A DNA stretch of 64,000 nt from Voacanga thouarsii (GCA_026120185.1 JANUWF010001109.1:2038001-2102000); one strand, 5' to 3'. Numbered from the stretch's first letter, positions 1 to 12,928 are shown. Numbers and translations: made by a program. The notes: generated from the letters alone by a model not told the origin.

Positions 1-359
1 TATCATGTGTTGGAATACTGCACGGTGCGTCAAGTTTGATTGGCACGGCACCGTGGAGCTCAAGATGATATTGTATTTTCTACATCTTGATAATGCACGG
101 TAACGTTTATGATGGTTGACATAGCGGCATTGACTCCTAGAATATTGCCTTTTGAAATTTAGAAGCTGCACGACGGCGTGCAACACTCTTCAATTTAGCC
201 ATTTTTCAATTTTTTTGGCCTTGAATCCTTATCTAATCTCAACTTTTTTATCTTATAAAAAATAAGGAGAAAATAGGGGATTAAGTACCAATCTAGAATG
301 TATTTTAGAGACTTTGAAGGAAAAATGATATGTAAAATATGTATGTAATGAGCAATTAT
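1..359. other. unassigned AT-rich edge with GC palindromes
   Basis: No coding sequence is visible. The first 190 bases contain short near-palindromes of the CACGGCACCGTG type (44-55 and 168-181). These resemble motifs in the Athila-type LTRs further right, so this may be the end of another LTR cut by the window edge. The assignment is only a guess because no terminal dinucleotide, primer site or duplicate copy is visible. Confidence 0.3.
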
Positions 360-1102
360 CAGAGAACAATCTCTTAAACTTCTACTAACAAGAATCCAAG
401 AGAGAGAAACACACTTAAAGGAAAGCTGTAAACCTTGCTCTTAGAATAGAGGGTTACAAGAGAGAGAGAACAATGGTGGCTTCCTAAGGTTTTTTAGATC
501 AATCTAATACTTAGTTGGTTATCTAGGATAACTTAAATTCCAACCAAAACCCTATCCCTACATAAGTGGCGGCAGCTAGGCCTCCCTAAAGCCCTAACTG
601 GCCAACCCTACCTTAAGTAGGCTAAGGTTTAATTCGTAGACCTCTGATCCATGCTATTGGGTTAGGTTTAATTTATTTATTTAATTCTAGACCAGAACAA
701 GCCCAAAATAAATAAACCCAATTGGACTAGGCCTATCTCTCAAGCTTTTTTCCTGGTTCAGATTTAGGCAAACTTTAATTATTCAATCTGGGTCTAAATA
801 CTAAATAGTTAATTGACCAATAACTAAGCTATTTTATTTATTATTTCTGAGTCTTTTATTTTATTCTAACTCAATAATAAATTAAACTTATTGAATAAAA
901 TAAAACCCTCTTTATTCAAGACCATTTCCTAAGCCTAAAAATAAATCAGGTTTTACGGGCTATTTCGAGGACGAAAAAACACATCGTCCTTAGCTATTCA
1001 AATACCTACCATTGCTATATAAATAGCTATATTTTATATTTTAAACATTTCATATAATCACCAACATAAAATATTGACCCCAAAGGTAACACTACACTTT
1101 GC
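360..1102 (-). repeat. candidate copia-type LTR, left part
   Basis: Read on the minus strand this stretch looks like the transcribed half of an LTR: a TA-rich stretch, then a region rich in short CT/GA runs (about 400-470), and no ORF. It abuts the target duplication of the three-LTR composite. The other half would be 39365-40185, where a copia-like polypurine tract and LTR start are seen on the minus strand. If so, the 38-kb composite landed inside this LTR. No outer LTR end or second copy is in the window, so this is inference. Confidence 0.35.
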
Positions 1103-1107
1103 AATAT

Positions 1108-2516
1108 GAATGAGTGCTCAGTATATAAATTTTTTTGTATGAATTGTAGTATACTTGTTATAGAATTTATTTTAAATGACCATTCATTCTCTTATTTTCA
1201 CATTGTTTTGTATAGGAATTATGTAATAAATGTTTGATTAATAATAAGGATGAAAAGGCTATAAACGGCGCTATTCCTTTTATATTACACGGAGCCGTGC
1301 ATCATTAGTACTTAGAACGTCCAAACATCTGAGAGTTAACGGTGCCATGCATATCATATTAGACCCCACTGTGCAGATTTATAGTGCATAATAAAGGTCA
1401 CACGTTACCCGGTACGCTTAGATAATGCATGCACGATGCTGTATAGTTCATCTCACACGGGACCATCTAAGTTCGCAGATCAAAATTCTGTTTAATTTTA
1501 GCTGCAATTTTTAGGGCATATTTGGCCCTATAAATAGAAGCAATGTAAACAATAAGTGGCAGCCAACACTGAGTGAAAACACCCACTCCAAGAAGAAAAG
1601 AGAAAAGAGAGGATTGGAGGTTGCCAATTGAAGATTGAAGAAATCAGCTTGTCTATGAGCAATTTCTTATCCCTTTCTTTAGTTTTCTTTGTTAATTTAT
1701 ATTTATCGCTTTAATTGTTCTTGAAGGGTTGAACCCTAGTTAGTTTTGTATTAAATCTACTCTTAATTTCTTGACTTCCAATTCCTAAAAAATGATTACT
1801 TGATTTTATTGTGTTGAATTTTTTATTTGGGTTGCTTTCTTCTAATGAATTTGAGAGATGTGGTTAGGAGTTGGGTTCCAAGTAATAGGTTTAATGTGGG
1901 TTTTCCTTCAATTAACTTGAGGAATGTTGGGGGATTAGAACTTAGTAATCATTGAGGATTTGATATCACTTAGAGATATAGGTATTGTATTCTTCTTGAT
2001 AATTAGGGATTTGTGCTTAATGCTTCTTGGCTTCAATTGGAGAGGTAGAGATACCTTCCAATAGGCTCAAGAATAGGAAATTCATAACTCGATGAGAATG
2101 AGTTTTACATTTGTGACCTCTACCAATTTTAGAATTAGGAATTTAAATATCTTAGGCTTGATTTGGTGCTTGGCTAATTTAGGGGGTTTCTTAACAATTT
2201 TATGTCCTTGTTTTTGATTTTCTCATGACCAATCTTATGATGGTTGTGTTTATTCTCCATGTTTGCACCTATTGTAGTTAGTATTATTTCATTAATTCAT
2301 TAGGCTAAAAAAAAAAAGAAGAAGAAGAAGAAGAAGAGTTAGTAATGGTACATTTATCCTTTCCTGAGAATCTTCGATACTTGCCATTATACTCTATATT
2401 ACATGATGGGTATACTCACCCAATTGCGTGATTTGAGTATGTTTGTCATTTTAATTTAAAAATTGATTTTGTCTGAATTTGTGATAATATTTTCAGCACT
2501 TGAAAAATACACAACA
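1108..2516 (+). repeat. LTR1 of the Athila-type composite
   Basis: The start GAATGAGTGCTCAG aligns with TGATGAGTGCTCAT at LTR2 and TGATGAGTGTTCAT at LTR3, with the terminal TG mutated here. It ends ACAACA directly before the primer-binding site. The 1409-bp LTR contains near-palindromic GGCGCC-like motifs at 1264-1350, a TATA box at 1529-1536 and a (GAA)n run at about 2310-2337. It is the longest uninterrupted copy of the three. Confidence 0.85.
1529..1536 (+). promoter_or_regulatory. TATA box of LTR1
   Basis: TATAAATA follows TTGGCCC. The same context recurs in LTR3 (26745-26752), and a diverged form is at 18514-18521 in LTR2. Position and conservation in all three LTRs support a promoter element. 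Confidence 0.65.
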
Positions 2517-2522
2517 AGTTTT

Positions 2523-2541
2523 TGGCGCCGTTGCTGGGGAA
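2523..2541 (+). promoter_or_regulatory. primer-binding site, tRNA-Asp type
   Basis: TGGCGCCGTTGCTGGGGAA starts six bases after the end of LTR1 and is complementary to the 3' end of plant tRNA-Asp with one mismatch. This primer is characteristic of Athila-lineage gypsy elements. Confidence 0.8.
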
Positions 2542-4447
2542 TAAGGATAATATTATGAACATTTGGATTTTATTGATTTGGTCATGTATGTATTTGTGCA
2601 TATTACTAATTGTTTTATGTAAATATATTTGTCTCTATATGTACATTATATTAACTATACTTGTATGTAAATTTCCTTTCCTTTTTCTATCTTGTTTGTC
2701 TAGTGTTTTGATTCTTTATTCTTTGTTATTCCAATAAATAAATTATTTTGAGTTTTAGTGTATTGTATCATTATGTTTGTTGAATTACTATCGAGGAGAC
2801 CTTGTTGTATAGCTTTTACTTTGAGGATTTGAGTGTTGTTATAATAGTAGTAATTGTTTTGAGGGTTTGATTGATTTTGTATTTTTGGTTGGGAAATTAT
2901 TGTTCTTGTGGTGGAATCTTTCTTTTAGCTTTGTGATGGTAATATTGTTTATTGTTGTTGTAATATACTTGGTGATAGTTGAAATTGTTGTTATGGTTAA
3001 TATGTTGAAAAATTGGTAAACTTGTATAGTTGAGGTTATATTTTGTGGGACATTGTTGTGTAGTTGGAGATTTTGTTGAAATTTGGGTAATCTTTGGTAT
3101 AGTTGTACATTTAGAGGTTCTTTCTTTTAGCCTTGTGATGGTTTTATTTGTTGGTCATTGCTATACTATATATATTGTGAAGGTTGAATCTTTGATTGTA
3201 GTCGTGGTAAATAAGATTTGGAGATTGTTGATTTAGATAATTGATGTTGTATTTTGGTAGCTTGCAAATTTTTGTTTGGAGAGTTGATTAACTTTTTGAT
3301 ACCTTTGATTTAATAACGCTTGAAGTTTGGAGTTATTTGTTGGTTGTTTGGGAGATACTATAGTGTTTTTGGAATATGTAGGATTCATAGATTGGTGGTT
3401 ATTATTGTGAAAATATTTTTAAAGTACCCCCCTTCAATAAGTCCACTAAGTCTTTGACCATTTATTTTCCTTTAGAGTGTATAGTGTTCATATACCTTTT
3501 GTATATCCCTAGTGTACTTTTTTATTTTGTTATTTATTTTTTTCTATTGTTGAAGTTGTGTACCCCTTGGCTCTAACATATGTCTTATTTTTTTTTATGC
3601 TAGTTGGTTTTGTTGTGATTTGGGCATGGTAGTTATTTGTGTTCTTTGATTTAGTTAGCTATGATAACTTTTTGTATAATTGATATTTGTTGTATCTTTT
3701 TGTTGATTTCTTTGTGTACTATATCTTTCTTAATCTTATTATGTGTATCTTTATTGCTAATTCTTTGGCTTATGTACTATTGTATCTATTATTTTTATTT
3801 TGCAGGTATAGAATAGAAACAGCACTATGCGGTTGATATGAAACGACGCTGGGCATCTACAATAAACAACTACTATAAATATACTGAGCATACACGATGC
3901 CGTCTACTACAACTTAACAGGCGCCTTGCAGTACAGAGCAACTTTGATTTCAATGAGCTTCAAGATATCCGGGGAGTATCGTTTTCCCTTTTCTCCCTAT
4001 TTTGTTCTTTTGTATCATGTAAATGTATTTGTATCATATTTTTTTACAATGAGGACGTTATCCCATTTAAGTGTGGGGGAGAGGTTGGATAATTTTTCCT
4101 TAGCAAGTTTTTATTGATTATTTTTGTAATTTTTTTATATTGATTATTTTCTTATTTTTAGGCTAAAATTTTTGTTTTTACATTTGGTTTTTTTTTTCAT
4201 TTTCGGTTAGTTCTCCTAGACCTTTTGGTATATATGTTGATATGTGTTAGTTTGGTAGAGTTATTTTTTATCTTTTTATTTGAAAATTCCACTTAAGACT
4301 TGGCTAGGAGAGTTGATTTTATTTACATTTATATATTGAGCATGACAAAGGTTAAGTTTTGAGAAGTAAGTCATCTTGTTCATGCCTTTGAAAATGTTGT
4401 GAATCTTGAATTCTTTGAGAATGGATGAGAATGGTGTCATAAAATAT
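2542..4447 (+). other. non-coding internal region of the composite, first unit
   Basis: No gag, protease, RT or integrase motifs were found in any frame. The sequence is GT/T-rich and aligns by eye with 19285-19871 and 24156-25520 of the second unit. At 4050-4085 it carries a motif of the CCCATTTAAGTGTGGGGGAG type that autonomous Athila elements have downstream of their last ORF. That suggests a deletion derivative of an autonomous element. Confidence 0.6.
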
Positions 4448-5451
4448 TGATATGAATCAAGCCAACCAAGCAGTTCAAACTTAAGAAGGGGGAGCGAATA
4501 ATGCAAGGGCCAAGAGACTCCAAGGCGATTTCCAATTGCTCCTATAACCATATTTGATGATAGAAGGAATTTTGAGTGAAGAAGGCAGCCGCGAACTCAA
4601 TCTGAAGAACGTCCAAGTAGAATTCCAAGAACAGCCCATACCTGCACCAAAAGAGGAAGCGAAAGAGGGAAATAATGTAAAATCCATCTTCCAGTTTTAA
4701 CTTGGCGCCAGCCCCAGTAGGCATACCTTGTGCCAGGTGTACTTTGCCAGCCAAAACGCTGGAATTCTAGTGCTGACCTGGCACCAGGTCCAGCACAGCT
4801 CTCAGCGTTGGGTCTAGTTTGGCAAGACCCCCTGTTTTGCCGATTTTTACTATTTTTTTTTTTTTTGCATTTTCTTTATTTTAAACACATTGTAAAGACT
4901 TTTTAATCCCTTAAATTGTCTTGGGGCCTTAATAGTTACTTAGCTAGGGTTAGGATAGTATAAATACATCTTTTGTGATTTGGCAATTTAATTCATCTTA
5001 TATTATTTCAAATTGTGAAAGAGTGCTTTGAGAGATTTTACCTCCTTATTCATCTTGTTCAAGACCTTACTTAGGGTTTAGTCCTCCTTATGTATGAGTC
5101 TCTAAAACGTGTGGATAATCCAATGTGGTTTCTCTTGATTGAGTCTTAGTTGCTTTGCTCTTTTAAGGTTTTATCTTGAATTCCATTACTTGGGTGCCTA
5201 TAGTTCTACTTCTCTTATTCTTGATTTTCTTTGTTGTGTCAAGGCTATTTGGGTAAATTTATAGTGGGTCTTGCTATATTTCTTGTGGGTCTTTGATGCT
5301 TTGTCCCTCAAAGATTTGCTATGGAATAGTTAAATAGTTTTATTTCTTCTTTTTTCACAAATTTTCACTGTTTGGATTACATTTGTTTAGCTAAGGGTTT
5401 TATCCATTGTTTATCTTTGTTCTACAAATTTACTCACACAAGATCATATCA
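4448..5451 (+). repeat. 5' LTR of element B
   Basis: This 1004-bp LTR starts TGATATGAATCAAG and ends GATCATATCA. It contains GGCGCC-type palindromes at about 4704-4800 and a TATA box at 4959-4966 (TATAAATA). The paired copy is 9663-10590. Confidence 0.88.
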
Positions 5452-5458
5452 AAGAGTT

Positions 5459-5470
5459 TGGTATCAGAAC
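5459..5470 (+). promoter_or_regulatory. primer-binding site, tRNA-Met type
   Basis: TGGTATCAGAAC lies seven bases after the 5' LTR and differs by one base from the usual initiator tRNA-Met complement TGGTATCAGAGC, which is intact in element J. Confidence 0.8.
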
Positions 5471-5899
5471 AAGAAAAGCCTTGATTTCAATCAAAGCTTG
5501 ACATTAAGAAAAGTATCCCTACAAATTGAAGGAAAAAAAAAAAAAAAGAGAATCCCGTAACTCAAAAACATGTTCCAAAAAGGTCATGAAATCTTTGTTA
5601 TATCTTGATTTTTCTTTGGAAAAATTGCTCCTTGATATTATTATAATCCTTGGGAACGAATTTTTCTTGTGTTTGTGGTGAAAGTAGGCTTGAATATGGG
5701 TGGAGATATTGGTTGTTCTTAAGTAACGGGATTTTAACCAAGATGTTTGTTAAATATTCTATGAGGATATTTGTGGCTATATTTGTGGGTTTTGACTTTT
5801 AATTTTTATTCCTTGGGATGTTTGGACTTGATATATCACTCTATTGTTGAAATTCATACTCATTGAACTCATCTTTTGCTAAGCCTACATTTCAAAAAC

Positions 5900-6720
5900 C
5901 CAAACACCACTAGCAAGATGCCAATCAAGAAGGAAGATGCTCTTAAACCTTTCCTAAGGGAGTACAACAAGCCAAGGGAAGGATGAAAACCTAGGAAAGA
6001 TTGAAAATCTAAGGAAGGTTAGAATGAGGATAAGGGAAAAACCATGAAAAGACCACAACGAAATAGAGATATCAAGTGCTTCAAATGTCTTGGCTATATG
6101 CATATTTCTCATGAGTGTTCAAGTAAAAGGGCTATGTACACTAACCCCTATGAAGAAGTCATAGCCGATGAAGAAGAGGAAGAAGAACGATGCCAAGGAG
6201 ACCATGAAAAAATATGAAAGAGGAAAGTGATGAAGAGGAAGTGGTTGGCCAAGAGTATTCTATAGTTGGAGTCATGAGGAGATCATTGAACTCTTAAGCC
6301 CATTGAAGAGCAAAACCATCAACAAATGGAGAATGTATTCTACACAAGGTATCTAATCAACAAGACCCCTTGTAATATCATTATGAATAGTGGAATTTGC
6401 ACCAATGTGATTAGTGCAAACTTGGTTGATGAGTTGGGTATGAAATGGATTAAATACCCCAAGCCCTACAAGTTACAATGGTTGAATGATAGTGGAAAAT
6501 TGAAGGTCAACAAACAAGTCTTGGTATCTTTTGAGATGGAAAACTAAAAAGATGATGTACTATGTAATGTGGTGCCTATGCAAGCGGGTCATTTGCTTTT
6601 AGGGAGACCTTGGCAATATGATAGGAATAAAAAGTATGATGGGAGGAAGAACACCTACTCTATTGTCAACGAGGGATCCAAATTCACTCTAATCCCAATA
6701 CCTCCAAGTGAGGTGAATAA
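5900..6720 (+). pseudogene. gag zinc knuckle and protease remnant, element B
   Basis: A CCHC knuckle (CFKCLGYMHISHEC) is encoded near 6080-6120, followed by an acidic linker and a retroviral-type aspartic protease region at 6326-6720. The protease active site reads NSG where the family has DSG or DTG, so the catalytic aspartate is lost. Stops break the frame at 6545 and 6725. The N-terminal gag is missing: the sequence jumps from untranslated leader (about 5880) to the end of gag, compared with element J, which retains it. The product would have been the nucleocapsid and processing enzyme; here it is dead. Confidence 0.75.
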
Positions 6721-6811
6721 AGACTAAAAGATCATGAGGGAAAGAGAAAAAAAAGAGAGAGCACAAGATGCTAAGAAAAAAAAATAAGAGTTAGAGAGAA
6801 AAGAACAAGAG

Positions 6812-8300
6812 ATGAAAGAGAAAAAGTTTATGGAGAGAATGGAAAAACAAGTACCATTGACCATCATGGATGGGAGTGAGCAAAGACAAGAGAGAGGAGA
6901 TAAAAGAAGAGTGAACTTTTTTACAAAAGGAAGTGAGATCATAGAAGTAATAGAGGTTAAAGAACCTGTTATTCTTCATATTTGCAAAGAATCTTATATT
7001 TCTACTAATAATTCTACTTTATCTTTGCTAAGTGAAATTGCAGTCATTCTTCAAGCTTTTGATGATGTTTTCCCAACGGAGATGCCTAGAGGATTGCCAT
7101 CCATAAGAGAAATCAAGCACCAAATAGACTTCGTACCCAGTGCCGTCATTCCTAATCGACCGACCTATAGAACCAATCCGGAGGAGACCAAAGAATTACA
7201 AAAGCAAGTGGAGGAGTTGATTGAGAAGGGATATGTGAGAGAGAGCCTAAGCCCTTGTGCAGTTCCAGTTCTCTTAGTTCCCAAGAAAGATGAGACTTGG
7301 CGCATAAGTGTGGATTGCCATGCCATTAACAATATCATGGTTAAGTATCGCCATCTCATTCCTAGGCTAGTGGGTTGCTTGATGAATTATTTGGTGCAAG
7401 CATTTTTTTTTTCAAAATTGATTTGAAATCCGATTATCACCAAATTAGGATTAGGGAGGAGGATGAATGGAAAACGATTTTTAAAACCAAATAAGGATTG
7501 TATGAGTGGCTTGTTATGCCATTTGGGTTGTCTAATGCTCCTAGTACTTTCATGCGTTTAATACATCATGTTTTAAGAGAATTCATTAGAAAATTTATTG
7601 TTGTGTATTTTGATAACATTTTAATTTATATCAAGTCATATGTGGATCATTTAAATCATCTTCAATGTGTGCTTGTTGCTCTTAGAAGGGAAAGATTTTA
7701 TGCTAACTTGGAAAAATGCTCCTTTTATTTGGAGAGGATTACATTTATTGGGTATGTTGTAAATGCTAAGGGGATTGGGATTGATGAGGGAAAAGTAAAA
7801 GCTATCTAAGATTGACCCATTCCTACCACTATTACCCAAGTTCGTAACTTCCATTAGCTAGCTAATTTCTATAGGAGATTTTTCAAAAACTTTAGCACCC
7901 TAGCAGCTTCTCGAACGGAAGTGGTGAAGAAAAATGTGGGATTCAAATGGAAAGAAGTCCAACAACAAGCCTTTCAAATCCTTAAGGATCAATTGAGCTA
8001 AGGCCCAATTCTCATCATACCAAACTTTGAAAAAGTATTTGAGATAGAGTATGATGTAAGTAGGGTGGGGATAGGTGTGGTTCTAATCCAAGATCGAAAA
8101 CTCATTGCTTATTTTAGTGAGAAATTGTCTAGGGCAGCCACTAAGTACTTCAACTATAACAAAGAGCTTTTTGCCCTGGTGAGGACCTTAGAATATTGGC
8201 AACACTACCTATTGCCAAGAGAGTTTGTGATCCACAACGATCATGAAACCCTTAAGTACCCCAAAAGCCAACAAAACTTGAATAAAAGGCATGCAAAATA
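6812..8300 (+). pseudogene. reverse transcriptase and RNase H remnant, element B
   Basis: An open stretch of about 200 codons (6812-7426) covers the linker and the RT N-terminus, including the RVxxSLSPCAVPVLLVPKKD-like region. After a frame break, 7498-7809 encodes the palm with [17 protein letters not shown] and a catalytic motif reading YFDN in place of YFDD. The RNase H segment at 8065-8300 carries SEKLS and [11 protein letters not shown]. Stops and frameshifts separate the pieces. The missing RT aspartate alone would abolish activity. Confidence 0.78.
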
Positions 8301-9640
8301 GATGGAGTTCATTGGGACATTTCCTTATGCCATTCAATATGAATAGGGTAAGGACAATGTGGTTGCGGATGCACTATCTCGAAGGTATGAACTTTTAAAC
8401 TCTTTGAATGCTAAAATTCTAAATTTTGAGCTTGTGAAGGGAATGTATGAAAATGATGAGGAGTTTGGGAAAATCTTACATGTTTGTGAAAAATGTGCAT
8501 TTGCTAAATACTATAGGCATAAATGATTTTTGTTTAGAGAATCCAGACTTTGTGTGCCAAAATAGTCCGTTAGGGAGTTGCTAGTCAAGAAGGCCCATAA
8601 TGGGAGATTAATAGGATATTTTAGTGTTGCAAAAACCTTAGGCACACTTAAAGAACACTTCTTGGCCCAAAATGAGAAAGAATGTGGAAAAACATTATTC
8701 TTATTGCATAACATGTAGGCGAGCTAAATCTAAGTCACTTCCACATGGACTGTACACTCCTTTGCCTATTCCAAATACCCCTTGAGTTGATATTTTCATG
8801 AACTTTATCTTAGAGTTGCCTAGATCCAAAGGGGGCAAGAACTCCATATTTATGGTTGTTGATAGGTTTTCAAAAATGGCTCATTTTGTGGCTTGCTCCA
8901 AAACTAATAATGCTTCACATATTGTAGATTTATTCTTTAAGGAGGTGGTAAGAATGCATGGAATCCCAAGGACTATTGTGTCTGATAGGGATACTAAATT
9001 TCTTAGCCATTTTTGGAGGGTCTTGTGGAATAAAGTTGGTACTAATCTTTTATTTTTCACAATTTATCACCTCCAAACGGATGGGCAAACGGAAGTAGTC
9101 AACCAAATACTTACTCAATTCTTGAGGACCATTATCAAGAAAAACTTGAAGAATTGGGAAAAGTGCTTACCTCATATTGAGTTTGCTTACAACCGGGCTA
9201 TCCATTCCACTACTTCTTATTTTTCTTTTGAAGTTGTATATGGTTTTAATCCTCTAATGCTTTTGGACTTGATTCTTTTGCCTATAGAAAACACATGAAC
9301 CTTGACGGAGCCAAGAAAGCAGAATTAGTGAAGGCACTCTATGAAAAAGTAAAGGTAGCCATCACAAAGTGAAATGAAGATATTGCCTTTAAGCGCAACC
9401 AAGGGAGGAAACCGATTTTATTTGAGCCCAGCAATTGGGTTTGGGTGCACTTTCGTAAGGAGAGATTTCCTACTCAAAGAAGGAGCAAGTTGGACCTAAG
9501 AGACAATGGACAGTTTCAAGTCATTGGCCTAGTTGGAGATAATGCCTACAAGATTAACTTGCCTAATGAGTATAAAGTCAGTGCTAGATTTAATGTTAGT
9601 AACTTAACTCCTTTTGATGTAGGTGATGATTCTTGAAAGA
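8301..9640 (+). pseudogene. integrase remnant, element B
   Basis: The region encodes the linker after RNase H, a broken H2C2 zinc region, and an integrase core at 8798-9298 with the motifs [23 protein letters not shown] and [10 protein letters not shown], so the D and E catalytic positions are still seen there. The C-terminal SH3-like portion is at 9445-9636 (FRKERFPTQR, DNAYKINLP, FNVSNLTPFDVG). Stops at 8301-8320, 8525 and 9296 make it non-functional. No chromodomain follows; the frame ends just before the 3' LTR. Confidence 0.78.
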
Positions 9641-9662
9641 ATCAACTTTAAGAATGGAGAAA

Positions 9663-10590
9663 TGATAGGAATCAAGCCAACCAAGCAATTCAAATTCAAG
9701 AAGGGGGAGCGACAATATAAGGGCCAATGACAAGATTAAGGACCAAGAGACTCTAAGGTGATATCCAATTGCTCCTACAACCATATTTAATGATGGAAGG
9801 GATTTGGGGTGAAAAAGGCAGTCGCGTACTCAATTTGATGAATGTCCAAGTGGAATCCTAACAACAGCTTATGCTTGCACCGAAAGAGGGAGTGAAAGAG
9901 GGAGAAAATGCTAAAATCCATCTTCCAGTTTCAACCTAGTGCCGGTCCCAGTAGGCATACCTGGCGCCAGGTGCACTCTGCCAGCCAAAACGCTGGCGCC
10001 AGGTCCAGCACAGCTCCTGGCGTCGGATCTAGTCAGGCAGGACCCATTGTTTTACCGATTTTTACTATTTTCTCTACATTTTCTTTATTTTAAATACTTT
10101 ATAAAGACCCTTTTAGCCCTTAAATTGTCTTGGGGCCTTAGTAGTTACTTAGCTAGGGTTAGGATAGTACAAATACATATTTTGTGATTTGACAATTCAA
10201 TTCATCTTACATTATTTCAAATTGTGAAAGAGAGCTTTAAGAGGTTTAACCTCCTTGTTCAAAACCTTGCTTAGGGTTTAGTCCTCCCTATGTATGAGTT
10301 CTAATGTTTTATCTTGAATTTTATTACTTGGATGCCTATAGTTCTACTTTTCTTATTCTTGATTTCCTTTGTTGTGTCATGGATATTTAGATGAATTTAT
10401 AGTGGGTCTTGCTATATTTCTTGTAGGTCTTTGATGCTTTGTTCTTCAAAGGTTTGCTAGGGAATAGTTAGATAGTTTTCTTTCTTCTTTTGACACAAAT
10501 TAGCACTATTTGGGTTACATTTGTTTAAATAAGGGTTTTGCCCATTTGGTTGCCTTTGTTCTAGAAATTTACTCACACAAGATCATATCA
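9663..10590 (+). repeat. 3' LTR of element B
   Basis: This 928-bp partner of the 5' LTR begins TGATAGGAATCAAG after a purine-rich stretch (9652-9662) and ends GATCATATCA. It retains a perfect 12-bp palindrome CCTGGCGCCAGG at 9960-9971 and a second near-perfect copy at 9992-10003. The 5' copies are more decayed. Confidence 0.88.
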
Positions 10591-10595
10591 AATAT

Positions 10596-11413
10596 AGAGT
10601 GTGAATTTTTAGCTTATCTCTAGTTTCGTGGCATCTCTATCTATTCATTCATTTGTGTATTGTGAAAGTGTTATATTGTATTCTTCAATGTAAATAAAGG
10701 CAAAGAGGAGTATGAAGTATGTTACTTAATGCACCTACTGAAGTGAGGAGAAAAAAGGCTCTAGAAATGCAAAAGGCATATCCTATGACGAAAAACAACG
10801 TGTGTTGAAAAAAAAAACGAATTGAAAAAGTAAGAAATGAAAAAGTAAAAATAAAAAATACAAAGGATGCAAAAAAAGAATTCAAGTTAAAATTATTATA
10901 AATGTATTCTTTTGTAGAAAAATTATAAAAAATGAGAGGCTCCTACTTTACTACAAAAAGTTGCAATATTTTATCATAGAGTTGTTTTATATTATTGTAC
11001 GGATGTAGCATTTGTAATGTTGTACTTTTTGTAAGCTACGAGACTTGAGTTAGCGGATTAATCCTATCTTGTATAAATTACATTGTTTGTATCCTTGACC
11101 CATGGAGTAGAGTGAAGTATATTGATTTGGTATAAACTTATTTAATTTAGCTTTTTTATTCTTGGTTATGTCCAACTTAATACATTAGTCTCCATGAGAT
11201 TAACTTAAATAGATAAGTGTTGGGATGAATTTTAAAGTGGATGATGAAATAATGTCTGTACCATCTTGACCTTATTGTATATATGCTGACTTCTTGTTAA
11301 TTATCCTAATGTGCTATGTTTATAGTCACTTGTTTTGTTTGTAAACTAATTGTTTGTGTTTGTGAATAAATGTGGCTTGCTTGAGGACAAGCAAAGGTTT
11401 AAGTATAGGGGTG
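10596..11413 (+). other. internal tail and polypurine tract of the composite, first unit
   Basis: Non-coding sequence that resumes the internal region after element B and aligns with 25520-26313 of the second unit. It ends with TTGAGGACAAGCAAAGG and a purine-rich tract directly before LTR2, the usual place for plus-strand priming in this lineage. Confidence 0.65.
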
Positions 11414-11452
11414 TGATGAGTGCTCATTATATACATATTTTTTGTATGAATT

Positions 11453-12928
11453 TGATGTGTTTAGATTTGGGTTTAAAAATCATACAAAAACTAAGCACAT
11501 TCCTAATCAAGTTTAAATTAAAACGTTGGACCCAAATCACACATATGAGCAAGCGTACTCATCATTACTGAGCATAGAGTTCAAACGAGTGTCGATCCTC
11601 AAGGAATAAGTAAACATTAATTACCCCTCTTTCATTGTTTAACTGACTCAACAAAGTGAAAATCAAATAAAAAGGAAAACTAAAAAAAATAAAATAAAAA
11701 TAGGTACATGTCAAGGATGGAGAAGTATGCAACTCAAACCATTGATTAGACAACCACGATCTTCAAGAACTTAATCATTATCATAATCAATTATTCTCTC
11801 AGCACCATGAAGGATTAAGGTAAATTAGCATCACTTGGTCTGTCTCAACTAATTCATCCAAAAGATGCATTAAACACAATCCTTAATTAAATTTTCATGG
11901 TCTGCCAAATTTAAAACATGAAATTAATCAATGAATCCTTGGTCTAGCAAACATCAATTGACCTTTAATTACTCAATCCTCAGCAATTAACCTCTTTGGT
12001 CTAGCAAGTTAACAGCCAACGAATGCGAAAATTAATCAATTGCAACCATTATCAACCTCTTTGGTCTAACAAGTTAACAATAGAAACAACCAACTAATCT
12101 CGGAATATGCCCAAGTAATTAAATACCAAGAAAAACAGTCAATTAATCAAAAGATCAAATAACTCCAAGAATCATGATTATCTAAAACAATGTCGTCAAA
12201 TTACAATAGAACAATTAAAACATCATTGTTAAGAAAAAGAAAATAAAGTAAAAGAAAGAACTCATAGATAAGCCTTTTTCTTCTTCATTTGAAAACCTTC
12301 TTGTACAACCCTCATTGAACTTGAAGAATTCCTCCTTAGACTGAGTGATTTTCTATGATGATCAATGAATTCTCCCATTTTCCCTTGTGTTTTTCATCTA
12401 TTTATAGGCTTAAGAAGTGCCTAAACTCGTAGGTACAACGTTCTTGGCCGAGTAGAAGTTGGAAGATGCTAAAACTCCCCAAATTTCCAAAAACGTGTCA
12501 AAAGATCGCAGCACCGCCTCAGGAACAGACCACAGCCGGCACCGCCTGTGTTCTGTTTCTCCACTCATTCGTCGATTTTTTTTCAAATTTTGCGCATATG
12601 TTCCAGAATGCAGCCGACGCCGCCTCCAGCCTTACAGCTGGCGCCAATTAGGCTATGTTCTGCTTTGCTTCTCCAATTTTTCCATCGCTTTGAAGTCCGT
12701 GCATCTAGTGTACAGCCGGTGCCGGTTCCAGGCTTCCAGCCGGCACCACTTCTGCTCTGTTTTGCGACGGTTTTGCTTCGTTTTACCAAAAAACCTAAAA
12801 TAATGACCAAAATACATTTCCAAGGAAAAAATCTCAAATATGAAAGAATATGACTAGTTATTGCACAAAATGTATTACAAAAGAGCCTCAAATAACTACG
12901 CAAAATATAACTAAATTAGCCCCTATCA
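11453..12928 (-). repeat. 3' LTR of element D
   Basis: The full LTR is 1476 bp. On the minus strand it begins TGATAGGGGCTAAT and ends AACACATCA. Palindromic motifs of the CCGGTGCCGG type (for example 12716-12725) lie upstream of a minus-strand TATA box at 12399-12406. Confidence 0.82.

Larger units (their letters stand above)
4448..10590 (+). mobile_element. degenerate Ty3/gypsy element B (tRNA-Met primed)
   Basis: A complete insertion with two LTRs, primer site, polyprotein remnants in the order gag zinc knuckle, protease, RT, RNase H, integrase, and 5-bp TSDs AATAT (4443-4447 and 10591-10595). The empty site can be read in the second unit of the composite near 25520. The LTR begins TGATATGA and ends TCATATCA, an 8-bp terminal inverted repeat. 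Compared with the related element J (29932-37875) it lacks about 1.7 kb of gag. Protein motifs and the tRNA-Met primer suggest a chromovirus-like gypsy lineage; no chromodomain is visible. Confidence 0.88.

Noticed and set aside
12459..12903. ORFs of about 100 codons on both strands with Arg/Pro/Cys-rich products
   Set aside because: They fall in the GC-richer U3 part of the element D LTR, which is repeated at 17759-18129, and lack any domain.
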